A stretch of DNA of 64,000 nucleotides. Origin: Cellulomonas aerilata. GTDB lineage: Bacteria; Actinomycetota; Actinomycetes; Actinomycetales; Cellulomonadaceae. The notes under the pieces were generated by a model, which was not told where the DNA came from, did not search any database, and saw only the letters and a list, made by a program, of their open reading frames with translations. A program made the translations under genes and the position numbers. The stretch spans positions 222,880 through 286,879 of the forward strand of contig NZ_BJYY01000012.1 of assembly GCF_007991755.1 (NCBI RefSeq), given 5' to 3'. Of this stretch, positions 17,604 to 26,309 are shown piece by piece (within the stretch, counting starts at the first letter, position 1; the number at the start of each line of letters is the position of its first letter).

Positions 17604-18052
17604 CGGGTGGCGAGGAAGGTCAGGAGCAGCTGGCGCTGCAGCGCGAACATCTCCTTCTCCTCCTCGGGTTCCGCGTGGTCGTACCCGAGCAGGTGCAGGA
17701 TCCCGTGCGTGGTCAGCAGCAGCAGCTCCTCCGCCGTCGAGTGGCCGGCGTCCCGCGCCTGGCGCGCGGCGACCTCCGGGCACAGGACGACGTCGCCGAG
17801 CAGGCCGGCGGGGGTCACGTCACCCGGGCGTCCGGGGCGCAGCTCGTCCATCGGGAAGGACAGCACGTCGGTGGGACCGGGCTCGTCCATCCACTGCACG
17901 TGCAGCTCGGACATGACGTCGGTGCCGACCAGCATGATCGCGAGGTCGGTCTGCGGGTGGACGTGCATGGCGTCGAGCACGTGGCGGGCGAGCGCGGCAA
18001 ACTCCGCCTCGTCGACCGCGTAGCCGGACTCGTTGTTGACCTCGATGCTCAC
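17600..18052 (-). CDS. ybeY: Endoribonuclease YbeY
   Basis: A 150-residue single-strand endoribonuclease/rRNA maturation factor. The zinc motif H3XH5XH is present as [11 protein letters not shown] with His116, His120 and His126. The GTG start lies four bases after the phoH stop. Placement between phoH and the CNNM gene is the conserved actinobacterial order. Confidence 0.96.
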   Translation of the reverse strand: MSIEVNNESGYAVDEAEFAALARHVLDAMHVHPQTDLAIMLVGTDVMSELHVQWMDEPGPTDVLSFPMDELRPGRPGDVTPAGLLGDVVLCPEVAARQARDAGHSTAEELLLLTTHGILHLLGYDHAEPEEEKEMFALQRQLLLTFLATR

Positions 18053-18056
18053 GCGC

Positions 18057-19127
18057 TCACCGGGGCCCGCCGGCGGAGCCGCGCAGGTCCCGTCGGGATC
18101 CCGCGCCGTTGCCGCTGCCCGGCGCGGGCGGCAGCGCGTCCCAGCGCGCGTAGGCGTCGATGATCTGCCCCACGAGCCGGTGCCGGACGACGTCGGCCGA
18201 GCCCAGCCGGCAGAAGGCGACGTCGTCGACGTCGCGCAGGATGTCCTGGACGACCCGCAGGCCGGACGCCGTCCCGCTCGGCAGGTCGACCTGGGTGACG
18301 TCCCCGGTGACCACGACCCGCGAGCCGAAGCCCAGTCGGGTGAGGAACATCTTCATCTGCTCGGTCGAGGTGTTCTGCGCCTCGTCGAGGATGATGAACG
18401 CGTCGTTGAGCGTGCGCCCGCGCATGTACGCCAGCGGCGCGACCTCGATGGTCCCGGCCTCCATGAGCCGCGGGATGGAGTCCGGGTCGACCATGTCGTG
18501 CAGCGCGTCGTACAGCGGCCGCAGGTACGGGTCGATCTTCTCCGACAGGCTCCCGGGCAGGAACCCGAGCCGCTCCCCCGCCTCGACCGCGGGCCGGGTC
18601 AGCACGATCCGGGTGACCTGGCGGGCCTGGAGCGCCTGGACGGCCTTGGCCATGGCCAGGTACGTCTTGCCGGTGCCGGCCGGGCCGATGCCGAACGTGA
18701 CCGTGTTCCGGTCGATGGCGTCGACGTACTCCTTCTGCCCGGCCGTCTTGGGCCGGATGGTCCGGCCGCGGTTGGACAAGATGTTGAAGGTCAGCACGTC
18801 GGCGGGCCGGGTGGTCGTGGCCGCCGTCAGCATGACGACGGACCGGCGCACGACGTCGGCGGTGAGCGGGGTGCCGCTGGCCGCGACGTCGATGAGCTCG
18901 TCCACCAGCCGGGCGAGGAGGGCGACGTCCCCCGCCGGGCCGTTGAGGGCGATCTCGTTGCCGCGCACGTGGACGTCGACGCCGGGGAACCCCTCCTCCA
19001 TCGACGTGAGGTTCTCGTCGCGCAGGCCGAGGAGCGCGACCATCGGGAGCTCGGGCGGCACGGTGATGCGGTGCTCGACGCGGGCGCCCGACGACGGGTC
19101 GCGACGCGTGGGGGTGGTCTCTGCCAT
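18057..19127 (-). CDS. phoH: PhoH-like ATPase
   Basis: A 356-residue P-loop ATPase of the PhoH/YbeZ family, a partner of YbeY in RNA metabolism. It has an N-terminal KH-like segment, Walker A GPAGTGKT (148-155) and a DEAQN Walker B. The last about 20 residues are Gly/Ser/Arg-rich. It heads the phoH-ybeY-CNNM-era operon. A TACGAT -10 element at 19193-19198 lies about 66 bases before the ATG. Confidence 0.95.
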   Translation of the reverse strand: MAETTPTRRDPSSGARVEHRITVPPELPMVALLGLRDENLTSMEEGFPGVDVHVRGNEIALNGPAGDVALLARLVDELIDVAASGTPLTADVVRRSVVMLTAATTTRPADVLTFNILSNRGRTIRPKTAGQKEYVDAIDRNTVTFGIGPAGTGKTYLAMAKAVQALQARQVTRIVLTRPAVEAGERLGFLPGSLSEKIDPYLRPLYDALHDMVDPDSIPRLMEAGTIEVAPLAYMRGRTLNDAFIILDEAQNTSTEQMKMFLTRLGFGSRVVVTGDVTQVDLPSGTASGLRVVQDILRDVDDVAFCRLGSADVVRHRLVGQIIDAYARWDALPPAPGSGNGAGSRRDLRGSAGGPR

Positions 19128-19192
19128 GGGTGAGGCCGGCGGCCTGCGATCTCCTCGGGTGCTCCGGGCGCGGGTGCCGCGCCGATCCGTCC

Positions 19193-19198
19193 ATCGTA
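19193..19198 (-). promoter_or_regulatory. Putative -10 of the phoH operon
   Basis: TACGAT in gene sense, preceded by GG, is a good actinobacterial housekeeping -10. No convincing -35 was found. The predicted leader would be close to 60 bases. Confidence 0.4.
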
Positions 19199-19229
19199 CC
19201 GACGGCGCCGCGGGGGGGCGCGTGCAGGG

Positions 19230-19571
19230 TCAGGCCGGCGACCAGCCCAGCCGCGCGCCGCCGAGGACGTGCCCGTGCACGTGGAGAACGGACTGCCCGG
19301 CGGTCGGTCCGGTGTTGAACACGAGCCGGAACTGGCCGTCGCACTCCGTGCCGGCGACCCGGTCGGCCAGCTCCACGAGGTCGGCGAGCAGCGTGGGGTC
19401 GGCGGCGGCGAGCCGGGTCACGTCGGCGTGGTGCTCGCGCGGCACCACCAGCACGTGCAGCGGGGCCCGCGGGTCGATGTCCCGGAAGGCCACGGCCCGG
19501 TCGGTGGAGGCGACGACGTCGGCGGGGACCTCGCCGGCCACGATCCGGCAGAACAGGCAGTCGCTGGTCAT
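19230..19571 (-). CDS. HIT-family nucleotide hydrolase (HinT-like)
   Basis: A 113-residue HIT protein with the histidine triad HVHGHVLGG (His97, His99, His101) and the N-terminal CLFCRI motif. Such proteins hydrolyse nucleoside phosphoramidates or AMP-lysine adducts. It lies between rsmE and phoH in the conserved block, with gaps of 75 and 102 bases. Confidence 0.93.
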   Translation of the reverse strand: MTSDCLFCRIVAGEVPADVVASTDRAVAFRDIDPRAPLHVLVVPREHHADVTRLAAADPTLLADLVELADRVAGTECDGQFRLVFNTGPTAGQSVLHVHGHVLGGARLGWSPA

Positions 19572-19646
19572 GGCTGCAGGCTAGCCGGGCGGTCGCGCCG
19601 GCCGGGAGCCGGTCCCCGCGCCGGTCGGGACCGGGTGACGGACCGA

Positions 19647-20414
19647 TCAGGCCCAGCGGCCCAGGCGCTGGGCGAGCAGGGCGAGCGCGACGGGCCCCGC
19701 GGTCGAGGTCCGCAGCACGTGCGGCCCGAGCCGGACCGCGCGGGCGCCCGCGTCGACCAGGAGGGCCAGCTCCCGGTCGCCGATGCCACCCTCGGGCCCG
19801 ACGACGACGAGCACCTCCGCCCCGGTGCCGGCGTCCGGCAGGGGGACGGCGGCGAGGGGCTCGTCGGCCTCCTCGTGCAGCACGAGCGCCGAGCCGCCCG
19901 CGGCGACGCACCCGCGCACGCGGGCGGCCAGGGCAGCGGTGTCCACCGCCACGGCGACGTCGGGCAGGTGGGCCCGGCGCGCCTGCTTGGTCGCCGCACG
20001 CACGGTGGCGACCCACCGGGCGCGGCTCTTGGCTGCCCGGTCGCCGCGCCACACGACGACGGATCGCTCCGCCTGCCAGGGCACGACGGCGTCGGCGCCC
20101 ACCTCGGTCGCGGCCTCGATCGCGAGCTCGTCCCGGTCGCCCTTCGCGAGCGCCTGCACGAGCACCAGCGCGGGGTCGCCGGCCGGCTCGTCCACGCGCT
20201 CGAGGACCCCGAGCCGCACCCGGTCGCCGTCGACGGCGTCGACCGTCGCGCGGACCCGCACCCCCACGCCGTCGACGACGTCGACCCGCTCCCCGGGCCC
20301 GCGACGCTGGACCACGCCGGCGTGGCGACCCTCGACGCCGTCCAGGACGACCGTGGACCCCGGTGCGGCGTCCGCGAGCGCGCCGGGCTCCACGAGGAAC
20401 ACCGGCGCGCTCAC
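19647..20414 (-). CDS. rsmE: 16S rRNA m3U1498 methyltransferase
   Basis: A 255-residue SPOUT methyltransferase that uses S-adenosylmethionine to methylate N3 of U1498 in 16S rRNA. An N-terminal PUA-like domain is followed by a trefoil knot showing VVVGPEGGIGDREL and LGPHVLRTSTA. The GTG start lies 37 bases after the dnaJ stop, suggesting one transcript with hrcA-dnaJ. This order is common in actinobacteria. Confidence 0.94.
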   Translation of the reverse strand: MSAPVFLVEPGALADAAPGSTVVLDGVEGRHAGVVQRRGPGERVDVVDGVGVRVRATVDAVDGDRVRLGVLERVDEPAGDPALVLVQALAKGDRDELAIEAATEVGADAVVPWQAERSVVVWRGDRAAKSRARWVATVRAATKQARRAHLPDVAVAVDTAALAARVRGCVAAGGSALVLHEEADEPLAAVPLPDAGTGAEVLVVVGPEGGIGDRELALLVDAGARAVRLGPHVLRTSTAGPVALALLAQRLGRWA

Positions 20415-20451
20415 CGGCGGGCCGGGTGGACCGAGGGCCCGGGGAGGGCGG

Positions 20452-21573
20452 TCACCGGCCGCTGAGCTTCTCGCGGAGCTTGGAGAACACGCCCGGGTGC
20501 GTCGGCGACACGGACGACGCAGGACGCTGCTCGCCGCGCAGCTCGGCGAAGCGACGCAGCAGCTCCTCCTGCTCGTCGTCGAGCGTGGTGGGGACTTGCA
20601 CGTCGACGTGCACGTGCAGGTCCCCGCGGCCGCCGGCGTGCAGGTGGCCCACGCCGAGGTTCTTCAGCGTGATGACCTGCGCCGGCTGGGTGCCCGGACG
20701 CAGGTCCAGCTCGCGCACGCCGTCCAGGGTCTCCAGGTCCAGCACCGTGCCCAGCGCGGCGGCGGTCATGGGGACCTCGACCGTGCAGTGCAGGTCGTCG
20801 CCCTGCCGGACGAACCGCTCGTGCTCCCGCTCGCGGATCTCGACGTAGATGTCACCGGCGGGACCACCGGCCGGGCCGACCTCGCCCTGGGCGGTCATCT
20901 TGATCCGGGTGCCGGTGTCCACCCCGGCGGGGACGTCGATGGTCAGGGTGCGACGCGACCGGACCCGGCCCTCGCCGGAGCACTCGGGGCAGGGGTCCGG
21001 GATGACCGTGCCGAAGCCGTGGCAGGCCGCGCACGGGGCGGAGGTCATGACCTGGCCGAGGAAGGACCGGGCCACGCGCTGGACGACCCCGCGGCCACCG
21101 CAGACCTCGCAGGTGCGCGGCGACGTGCCGGGGCGGCAGCAGGACCCCGAGCAGGTCCCGCAGACCACGGCCGTGTCGACCTGCAGCTCGCGCCGGGCGC
21201 CGAAGGCCGCCTCGGCGAGCTCGAGGTCCAGGCGCACCAGGGCGTCCTGGCCGCGGCGCGCGCGTGGGACCGGGCCCCGCTGGCCGGTGGCCTGCCCGGC
21301 GCCGAAGAACGTCTCGAAGATGTCCTGGAAGCCGAAGCCTCCGCCCATCCCGCCGCCGGGCGCCGACGGGTCGCCCCCACGGTCGTAGGCCTGGCGCTTC
21401 TCCGGGTTGGAGAGCACCTCGTAGGCGCGCGAGACGTCCTTGAAGCGGTCCTCGGACCCGTCACCGGTGGCGACGTCGGGGTGCAGCTCGCGGGCGAGCT
21501 TGCGGTAGGCCTTCTTGATCTGCTCGGGGCTCGCGTCCCGGGTCACGCCGAGGATCTCGTAGTAGTCGCTCAC
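20452..21573 (-). CDS. dnaJ: Chaperone DnaJ (DnaJ2)
   Basis: A 373-residue type I J-protein co-chaperone for DnaK. The J domain has the HPD motif ([10 protein letters not shown]), then a Gly-rich region. The zinc-finger domain has four Cys pairs: [24 protein letters not shown] and CPECSGEG. The first repeat has Cys where the usual final Gly stands. The C-terminal substrate-binding domain is complete. It lies 97 bases after hrcA and is therefore probably under HrcA/CIRCE control. Confidence 0.95.
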   Translation of the reverse strand: MSDYYEILGVTRDASPEQIKKAYRKLARELHPDVATGDGSEDRFKDVSRAYEVLSNPEKRQAYDRGGDPSAPGGGMGGGFGFQDIFETFFGAGQATGQRGPVPRARRGQDALVRLDLELAEAAFGARRELQVDTAVVCGTCSGSCCRPGTSPRTCEVCGGRGVVQRVARSFLGQVMTSAPCAACHGFGTVIPDPCPECSGEGRVRSRRTLTIDVPAGVDTGTRIKMTAQGEVGPAGGPAGDIYVEIREREHERFVRQGDDLHCTVEVPMTAAALGTVLDLETLDGVRELDLRPGTQPAQVITLKNLGVGHLHAGGRGDLHVHVDVQVPTTLDDEQEELLRRFAELRGEQRPASSVSPTHPGVFSKLREKLSGR

Positions 21574-21670
21574 TGGTCGCTCTCTGCACTGGGGAGCCCG
21601 CGGGTGCGGGAGGGGGTGGAGGTCCGAGGGGGACGCCGGCGGGCGGGACGCCGGGCACGGGTGCCGGGCC

Positions 21671-22690
21671 TCACCCCGCGAGCACCCGGGACAGGTAGCG
21701 TGCCACGGCCCGGACGGACGCCATGGTCGCGGGGTAGTCCATGCGGGTCGGACCGATGGAGCCGATGCGCGCCAGGGCGTTGCCCTCGGCGCCGTAGCCG
21801 GTCGTGACGAAGCTCGTCTCGGCGAGGCCCTCGTGCTGCGTCTCGTGACCGATCCGGACCGCGACGCTGGCGGCGTCCTCGGCCATCTCGGTGAGCAGCC
21901 GCAGCAGCACGACCTGCTCCTCCAGCGCCTCCAGGACCGGCCCGAGGCTGTGGGAGAAGTCGCTGCTGCCGCGCGCGAGGTTGGCGGTGCCCGCGAGGAC
22001 GATCCGCTCCTCGCTCTCCTCCGCGAGCGTCTCCTCGACGATCTCCGTCACGGACCGGACGAGGGGCTGCGCGTCGGGGGCGAAGGCCTGCGGGAGCGTG
22101 TCGAGCAGCGGGACGAGCTGCGGCAGGCGCTGCCCGACCGCCAGGGCGTTGAGCCGGGCCCGGAGCTCGGCGACGACGTCGTCCGTGGGGACGCCGGCGA
22201 GCTCCAGGGTGCGCTGCTCGACGCGCCCGGTGTCGGTGATGATCACCACGAGCAGGCGCCGCTCCCCCACCTGGACGAGCTCGAGGTGGCGCATCGCCGA
22301 GCGACGCAGCGACGGGTACTGCACGACGGCGACCTGCTGGGTCAGCTGGGCCAGCAGCCGGACGGACCGGTCGACCACGTCGTCGAGGTCGACGGCCTCG
22401 TCGAGGAAGGCCTGGATGGCCCGCTTCTCCGGGCTCGACAGCGGCTTGACGGTGGAGAGCCGGTCGACGAACAGCCGGTAGCCCTTGTCGGTGGGGACGC
22501 GGCCGGCGGACGTGTGGGGCTGGGCGATGAAGCCGCCCTCCTCCAGCGCCGCCATGTCGTTGCGGATCGTCGCCGGGGACACCCCGAGCGCGTGACGCTC
22601 GACGAGCATCCGGGAGCCGACGGGCTCCCGCGTCTGGACGTAGTCCTCGACGATCGCGCGCAGGACCTCGAGCCTGCGGTCCTCGCTCAT
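21671..22690 (-). CDS. hrcA: Heat-inducible transcription repressor HrcA
   Basis: A 339-residue repressor of class I heat-shock genes that binds CIRCE operators. An N-terminal winged helix ([18 protein letters not shown], then [20 protein letters not shown]) and a GAF-like effector domain are visible. The start at 22690 is preceded by GGGAGGTG at ideal spacing; an in-frame ATG further up would run into the CIRCE element. A CIRCE lies 40 bases upstream, indicating autoregulation. Confidence 0.97.
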   Translation of the reverse strand: MSEDRRLEVLRAIVEDYVQTREPVGSRMLVERHALGVSPATIRNDMAALEEGGFIAQPHTSAGRVPTDKGYRLFVDRLSTVKPLSSPEKRAIQAFLDEAVDLDDVVDRSVRLLAQLTQQVAVVQYPSLRRSAMRHLELVQVGERRLLVVIITDTGRVEQRTLELAGVPTDDVVAELRARLNALAVGQRLPQLVPLLDTLPQAFAPDAQPLVRSVTEIVEETLAEESEERIVLAGTANLARGSSDFSHSLGPVLEALEEQVVLLRLLTEMAEDAASVAVRIGHETQHEGLAETSFVTTGYGAEGNALARIGSIGPTRMDYPATMASVRAVARYLSRVLAG

Positions 22691-22730
22691 CACACCTCCC
22701 GCCCGACGTCTCCCGCACGCACCGCGCAGG

Positions 22731-22756
22731 TAGCACTCGCCATTCGTGAGTGCCAA
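22731..22756 (-). promoter_or_regulatory. CIRCE operator upstream of hrcA
   Basis: On the plus strand TAGCACTC, nine bases, GAGTGCCAA. This matches the CIRCE inverted repeat (TTAGCACTC-N9-GAGTGCTAA) with only outer mismatches. It is the binding site of HrcA, repressing hrcA and the downstream dnaJ. Confidence 0.92.
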
Positions 22757-22930
22757 TTCTACGTCGCCCGGGCCGGGGCGGGCGCGCGGGGTCCTCGGCC
22801 CGGCAGGCGCCCGGGGCCCGCGGCCCGGCCGGCGCCCACGGCCGTGGGCCCGGACGGGCGCCCCAGGCCGGCGGGTCCCCTGGCGCCGGTGCGGGCGGCC
22901 CGTCCGGCGACGGACGGGCCGCCGCGCGCG

Positions 22931-23104
22931 TCAGCCGACGGTGACGAGCGCGCCGCGGACGGCGTCGACGAGCTCGGGCGTCACGTCGGCGATGCCGTGG
23001 TCCCGGTGGGCGTGGGCGCCGACCGCGGCCAGGACCTCCGCCTCGGTCCCGGTGAACGTCACGGCGCAGCCAGGCATCAGGTCGCCGCAGCGGAACTTCT
23101 TCAT
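22931..23104 (-). CDS. DUF1059 small protein
   Basis: A 57-residue protein beginning MKKFRCGDLMPGC, followed by F-TGTEAEVL and AHRDHGI. This is the conserved DUF1059 pattern (two Cys near the N-terminus, then an H-xx-DHG motif). A near-perfect ribosome site (GAGGAGGA) lies seven bases before the ATG, which supports it strongly. It is a stand-alone gene between hrcA and an EAL protein. Function is unknown; the Cys/His pattern could bind a metal. Confidence 0.85.
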   Translation of the reverse strand: MKKFRCGDLMPGCAVTFTGTEAEVLAAVGAHAHRDHGIADVTPELVDAVRGALVTVG

Positions 23105-23239
23105 GTCGGTCCTCCTCGGGTGGGGCGCCCGGCACGGTCGTGCGCGGGAGTCGGGGTCACCGGCGGGTGCCCGCCGGTGTCGGCACGGGTCGGCAGCGCC
23201 GTCGACAGGTCCGGGGGTGTCGGCGGGTGCCGGCAGCGG

Positions 23240-24403
23240 TCAGCCCGGCGGGCCGGCCAGGACGCGGTCGACGAGGTCGTGCACCTCCACCAGGCCCACG
23301 ACCGCGCCGTTCACGTCGGTGCAGACCACCGGCGCGAGGCGCCAGGCGGACGGGCGGGCCATCGCCCGCCGCAGCACGTCCGCGGGGGCCGACGACGGCG
23401 CCACGGTCATGGCAGGCACCTCGTGCAGGCGTCCCGCGGGGTCGGTGACGACCACGACGGCCGCGTGACCGCGACGGTCCAGCCGGACCGAGCCGAGGCC
23501 GGCCAGGCCGCCGGGAGCGTCGTACGGGTGCACCTGCGCGGCGCGGGCGAGGGACAGCACGTTGTCCCCGAACTGCACGCGGGCGTGGGCCTCCAGGATG
23601 ACGCCGCGCGGGCCGTCGGCCAGGTCGGGCCAGCCGGGCGCGGGCCGTCCCACGGCCCAGCCCTGGACGAGCGGGACTCCCATGCGGATGAGCGCGGCGA
23701 GCTCGCCGTCGGTCTCCACGCCCTCGGCGAGGACCCAGGCGTCCAGCCGTCCGGCGAGGTCGCCGACGAGCTCCACGACCGCCTTCTGCACTGGGTCCTG
23801 GTCGATGCCGGCCACCAGCGCCCGGTCGAGCTTGATGAGGTCGGGCCGGATCTCGATCATCCGGGCGAGCCCGGAGTGGCCCTGACCGGCGTCGTCCATG
23901 GCGACCAGGCCCCCGGCCCCGCGGACGGCGTCCAGGGCGTCCGCCAGGACGAGGTGGTCGCCGGCCTCCACGTGCTCGGTGAGCTCGACGACGACGCCGT
24001 CGAGCCGGCCACTGCCCAGCAGGGCGTCGCGCACGTCGGCACGGGCGAGCAGGTGCGGCTCGACGTTGACGGTGCAGAACGTGCCCGGCGGCAGCCCGGT
24101 GCGCAGCTGGTGCAGCTCGGCGAGGACCCGGACGGTCAGCGGTCCGTCCAGGTCGCGCAGGCGCGCCTCGGTGAACCAGACGTCCGGCGAGGTGTGCGGG
24201 GGCCCGTCGAAGCGGGCGAGCAGCTCGTAGCCGCCGACGCGGGCGTGGGCGATGTCGACGATGGGCTGGGCGACCAGCCGCAGCCCGTCCCCGCGCAGGA
24301 CGGCGTCCAGCGCGGTCTCCCAGAGGCGCGCCGTCGGCAGGGCGCCGCCCGTGGGCGTCGTGCGGGCGGTCGCCGTCGTCCCCTGCGCCGTGCCGTGCTC
24401 CAT
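23240..24403 (-). CDS. EAL-domain c-di-GMP phosphodiesterase with C-terminal CBS-like region
   Basis: A 387-residue soluble protein. An EAL domain (about 30-270) reads ELLARF in place of EALLRW, keeping the metal-binding Glu. Other catalytic residues are visible: VNVEP (Asn), ELTEH (Glu), MDDAGQGHSG (Asp pair), LIKLDR (Lys), AEGVET (Glu) and VQGW (Gln), so it is probably an active phosphodiesterase. The last 110 residues look like a CBS-type ligand-binding pair. The start chosen at 24403 has no clear ribosome site. In-frame sequence further up lies in the promoter region of the divergent DUF3097 gene and does not look coding. Confidence 0.85.
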   Translation of the reverse strand: MEHGTAQGTTATARTTPTGGALPTARLWETALDAVLRGDGLRLVAQPIVDIAHARVGGYELLARFDGPPHTSPDVWFTEARLRDLDGPLTVRVLAELHQLRTGLPPGTFCTVNVEPHLLARADVRDALLGSGRLDGVVVELTEHVEAGDHLVLADALDAVRGAGGLVAMDDAGQGHSGLARMIEIRPDLIKLDRALVAGIDQDPVQKAVVELVGDLAGRLDAWVLAEGVETDGELAALIRMGVPLVQGWAVGRPAPGWPDLADGPRGVILEAHARVQFGDNVLSLARAAQVHPYDAPGGLAGLGSVRLDRRGHAAVVVVTDPAGRLHEVPAMTVAPSSAPADVLRRAMARPSAWRLAPVVCTDVNGAVVGLVEVHDLVDRVLAGPPG

Positions 24404-24565
24404 CGCTGCTCGCTCACTCGCTTGCCGGGCCGCCCGGGGGCGTGTGCGAGCCCCCATCGGTCGCCGCGCCCCGGACGTGAGGGGATCGCGACAGGCCGCT
24501 CGCACGCGCGTGGTGCGGTCGCCCGTGCCCGCGTGTCCCACCACGGACGACGCGGACCGCGTCCC

Positions 24566-24571
24566 TACGCT
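24566..24571 (+). promoter_or_regulatory. -10 of a leaderless DUF3097 transcript
   Basis: TACGCT lies six bases before the GTG start at 24578, and no ribosome site is present. This is the usual layout of leaderless actinobacterial transcripts, and it supports that start. Confidence 0.5.
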
Positions 24572-24577
24572 CGCCCG

Positions 24578-25441
24578 GTGACCCACGACCGCTACGGGAC
24601 CGACGTCCTCGCCTCCGGCTCGCCCGCCGCCCGTCCGCGCCGGGCCCGTACCTCCGTCCCGACCCCGGCCGAGCGGGGTCTGGTCGTGGAGGAGGTGACG
24701 TCGGGCTGGGTCGGCGCCGTCGTCCGGGTCGAGAAGACCGGCGGCATGCACGTCGTGGTGCTCGAGGACCGTCGGGGGGCGACCCGCACCTTCCCGCTGG
24801 GCCCGGGCTTCTGGGTCGACGGCGCACCGGTGGAGCTGACCCCGCCGGCCCCGCGCGCCACGCCGCCCGCGCGGCCGGCCCGCACGGCGTCCGGCTCGGT
24901 GGCGGTGCACGGGGCGCGGGCGCGGGTGGCCCGCGGCAGCCGGATCTGGGTGGAGGGCAAGCACGACGCCGAGCTCGTCGAGAAGGTGTGGGGGGACGAC
25001 CTGCGGCTGGAGGGCGTCGTCGTGGAGCCCCTGCACGGCGTGGACGACCTCGCCGGGGCCATCCGCGACTTCCGGCCGGAGCCCGGGCGGCGGCTGGGGG
25101 TGCTCGTCGACCACCTCGTCGCCGGGTCGAAGGAGAGCCGCATCGCGGCGGAGGCCGTCCGCGCCGCACCGGCGGGCACCGTCAAGGTGCTCGGGCACCC
25201 GTACGTCGACGTGTGGCAGGCCGTGCGGCCCGAGCGCCTCGGACTGAGCGCGTGGCCCACGATCGGGCGCGGGACGGAGTGGAAGCGCGGCATCCTGCGC
25301 GAGCTCGGCTGGCCCGCCGACGACCAGGCCGACGTCGCGCAGGCCTGGGCCCGCATCCTCGGGACGGTGCGCACGTACGCCGACCTGGAGCCGTCCCTGC
25401 TGGGGCGGGTCGAGGAGCTCATCGACTTCGTCACCGCCTGA
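24578..25441 (+). CDS. DUF3097 family protein
   Basis: A 287-residue conserved actinobacterial protein of unknown function. Recognisable features are a small N-terminal beta domain and a TOPRIM-like segment with IWVEGKHDAELVEKVWGDDL and VLVDHLVAGSKESRIA, which suggests nucleic-acid or nucleotide binding. It is transcribed divergently from the EAL gene, probably as a leaderless message (GTG start with a -10 six bases upstream). Confidence 0.85.
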   Translation: MTHDRYGTDVLASGSPAARPRRARTSVPTPAERGLVVEEVTSGWVGAVVRVEKTGGMHVVVLEDRRGATRTFPLGPGFWVDGAPVELTPPAPRATPPARPARTASGSVAVHGARARVARGSRIWVEGKHDAELVEKVWGDDLRLEGVVVEPLHGVDDLAGAIRDFRPEPGRRLGVLVDHLVAGSKESRIAAEAVRAAPAGTVKVLGHPYVDVWQAVRPERLGLSAWPTIGRGTEWKRGILRELGWPADDQADVAQAWARILGTVRTYADLEPSLLGRVEELIDFVTA

Positions 25442-25595
25442 TCCGGCGACGTCGGGCGGGCCGGGATCGGGGCCGCCGGCGGCTCAGGGGCAGGTCAGGG
25501 TCGGGTCAGGGGCGTGCCCCCTGCCGGGCGGGCACCCTGTCTCGCTAGGGTCGACGGGACGGACCAGCGGACCCTCGACCTTGGAGCTGATCGGC

Positions 25596-26225
25596 GTGAG
25601 CACGACCCCGGACCACTCGCAGGAGCCACGGCAGGGCGGCTTCCCCCCACCTCCCGCGCCGGGGCACGACGGGTCCGGCGGGCACCCGTCGTCCGTGCCG
25701 GCGGGCGCGTTCCCGCCGCCGGCACCGTCGGGGACCTACCCGCCGCCGCCCGCTCCGGGTAGCGCCTACCCGCCGCCGCCCGCTCCCGGCGCCGCCTACC
25801 CGCCGGCGCCCGGTGCGGGTGCGTACCCGCCGCCCGGCCACGGTCACGGCCCGACGCCGGGTGGCCACCCGCCGGCGTACGGCCCCGGCGCGCCGCTGTC
25901 CCCGTCGGACCAGCGGCTGTGGGCGGTGCTGTCGCACCTCGGGCCGCTCGTGGCGTGGTTCCTCGCGCCGCTGGTGATCTGGCTCGTGTTCCGGGGGCGC
26001 GGCGCGTTCCTCGAGGACCACGCCAAGGAGTCGCTGAACTTCCAGATCACGGCGGCGATCGCCGCCCTGGTCATCGGCTTCGTCTCCGTGGTGACCCTGG
26101 GCCTGGGGGCCCTGCTCTACCTGCCGTTCGGCGTCCTCGTGCTGGTCGTCATGATCGTCGCGGCCGTCAAGGCCAGCCAGGGCGAGCCGTATCGGTACCC
26201 GCTGACCCTGCGCCTGGTCGGCTGA
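25596..26225 (+). CDS. DUF4870 membrane protein with Pro-rich N-terminus
   Basis: About 209 residues. The first 95 are Pro/Gly/Ala-rich with repeated PPPPAPG and YPP units and should be disordered and cytoplasmic. Three hydrophobic helices follow, with the DUF4870 signature WAVLSHLGPLVAW and FLEDHAKESLNFQ. I prefer the GTG at 25596 with a GGAG ribosome site; a TTG at 25581 overlaps that site. Function is unknown. The Pro-rich tail may interact with cell-envelope or division proteins. Confidence 0.85.
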   Translation: MSTTPDHSQEPRQGGFPPPPAPGHDGSGGHPSSVPAGAFPPPAPSGTYPPPPAPGSAYPPPPAPGAAYPPAPGAGAYPPPGHGHGPTPGGHPPAYGPGAPLSPSDQRLWAVLSHLGPLVAWFLAPLVIWLVFRGRGAFLEDHAKESLNFQITAAIAALVIGFVSVVTLGLGALLYLPFGVLVLVVMIVAAVKASQGEPYRYPLTLRLVG

Positions 26226-26251
26226 CCCCGCGCCCCCGGTCAGCTGACACG

Positions 26252-26294
26252 ACGCCCCGGTCACCGGCCCCGCACGGGTCCGGCGGCGGGGCGT
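26252..26294. terminator. Hairpin between DUF4870 gene and hemW
   Basis: Inverted repeat ACGCCCCG (26252-26259) and CGGGGCGT (26287-26294) enclosing a smaller GC stem lies between two convergent stop codons. It is a probable bidirectional terminator. Confidence 0.45.
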
Positions 26295-26309
26295 CCGTGC
26301 GCCCGGGGA

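Noticed and set aside
23105..23239. A second small gene or riboswitch upstream of the DUF1059 gene
   Set aside because: Only GC-rich sequence with short repeats of GGGTGCC/GGTGTCGGC type; no ribosome site followed by a plausible frame.
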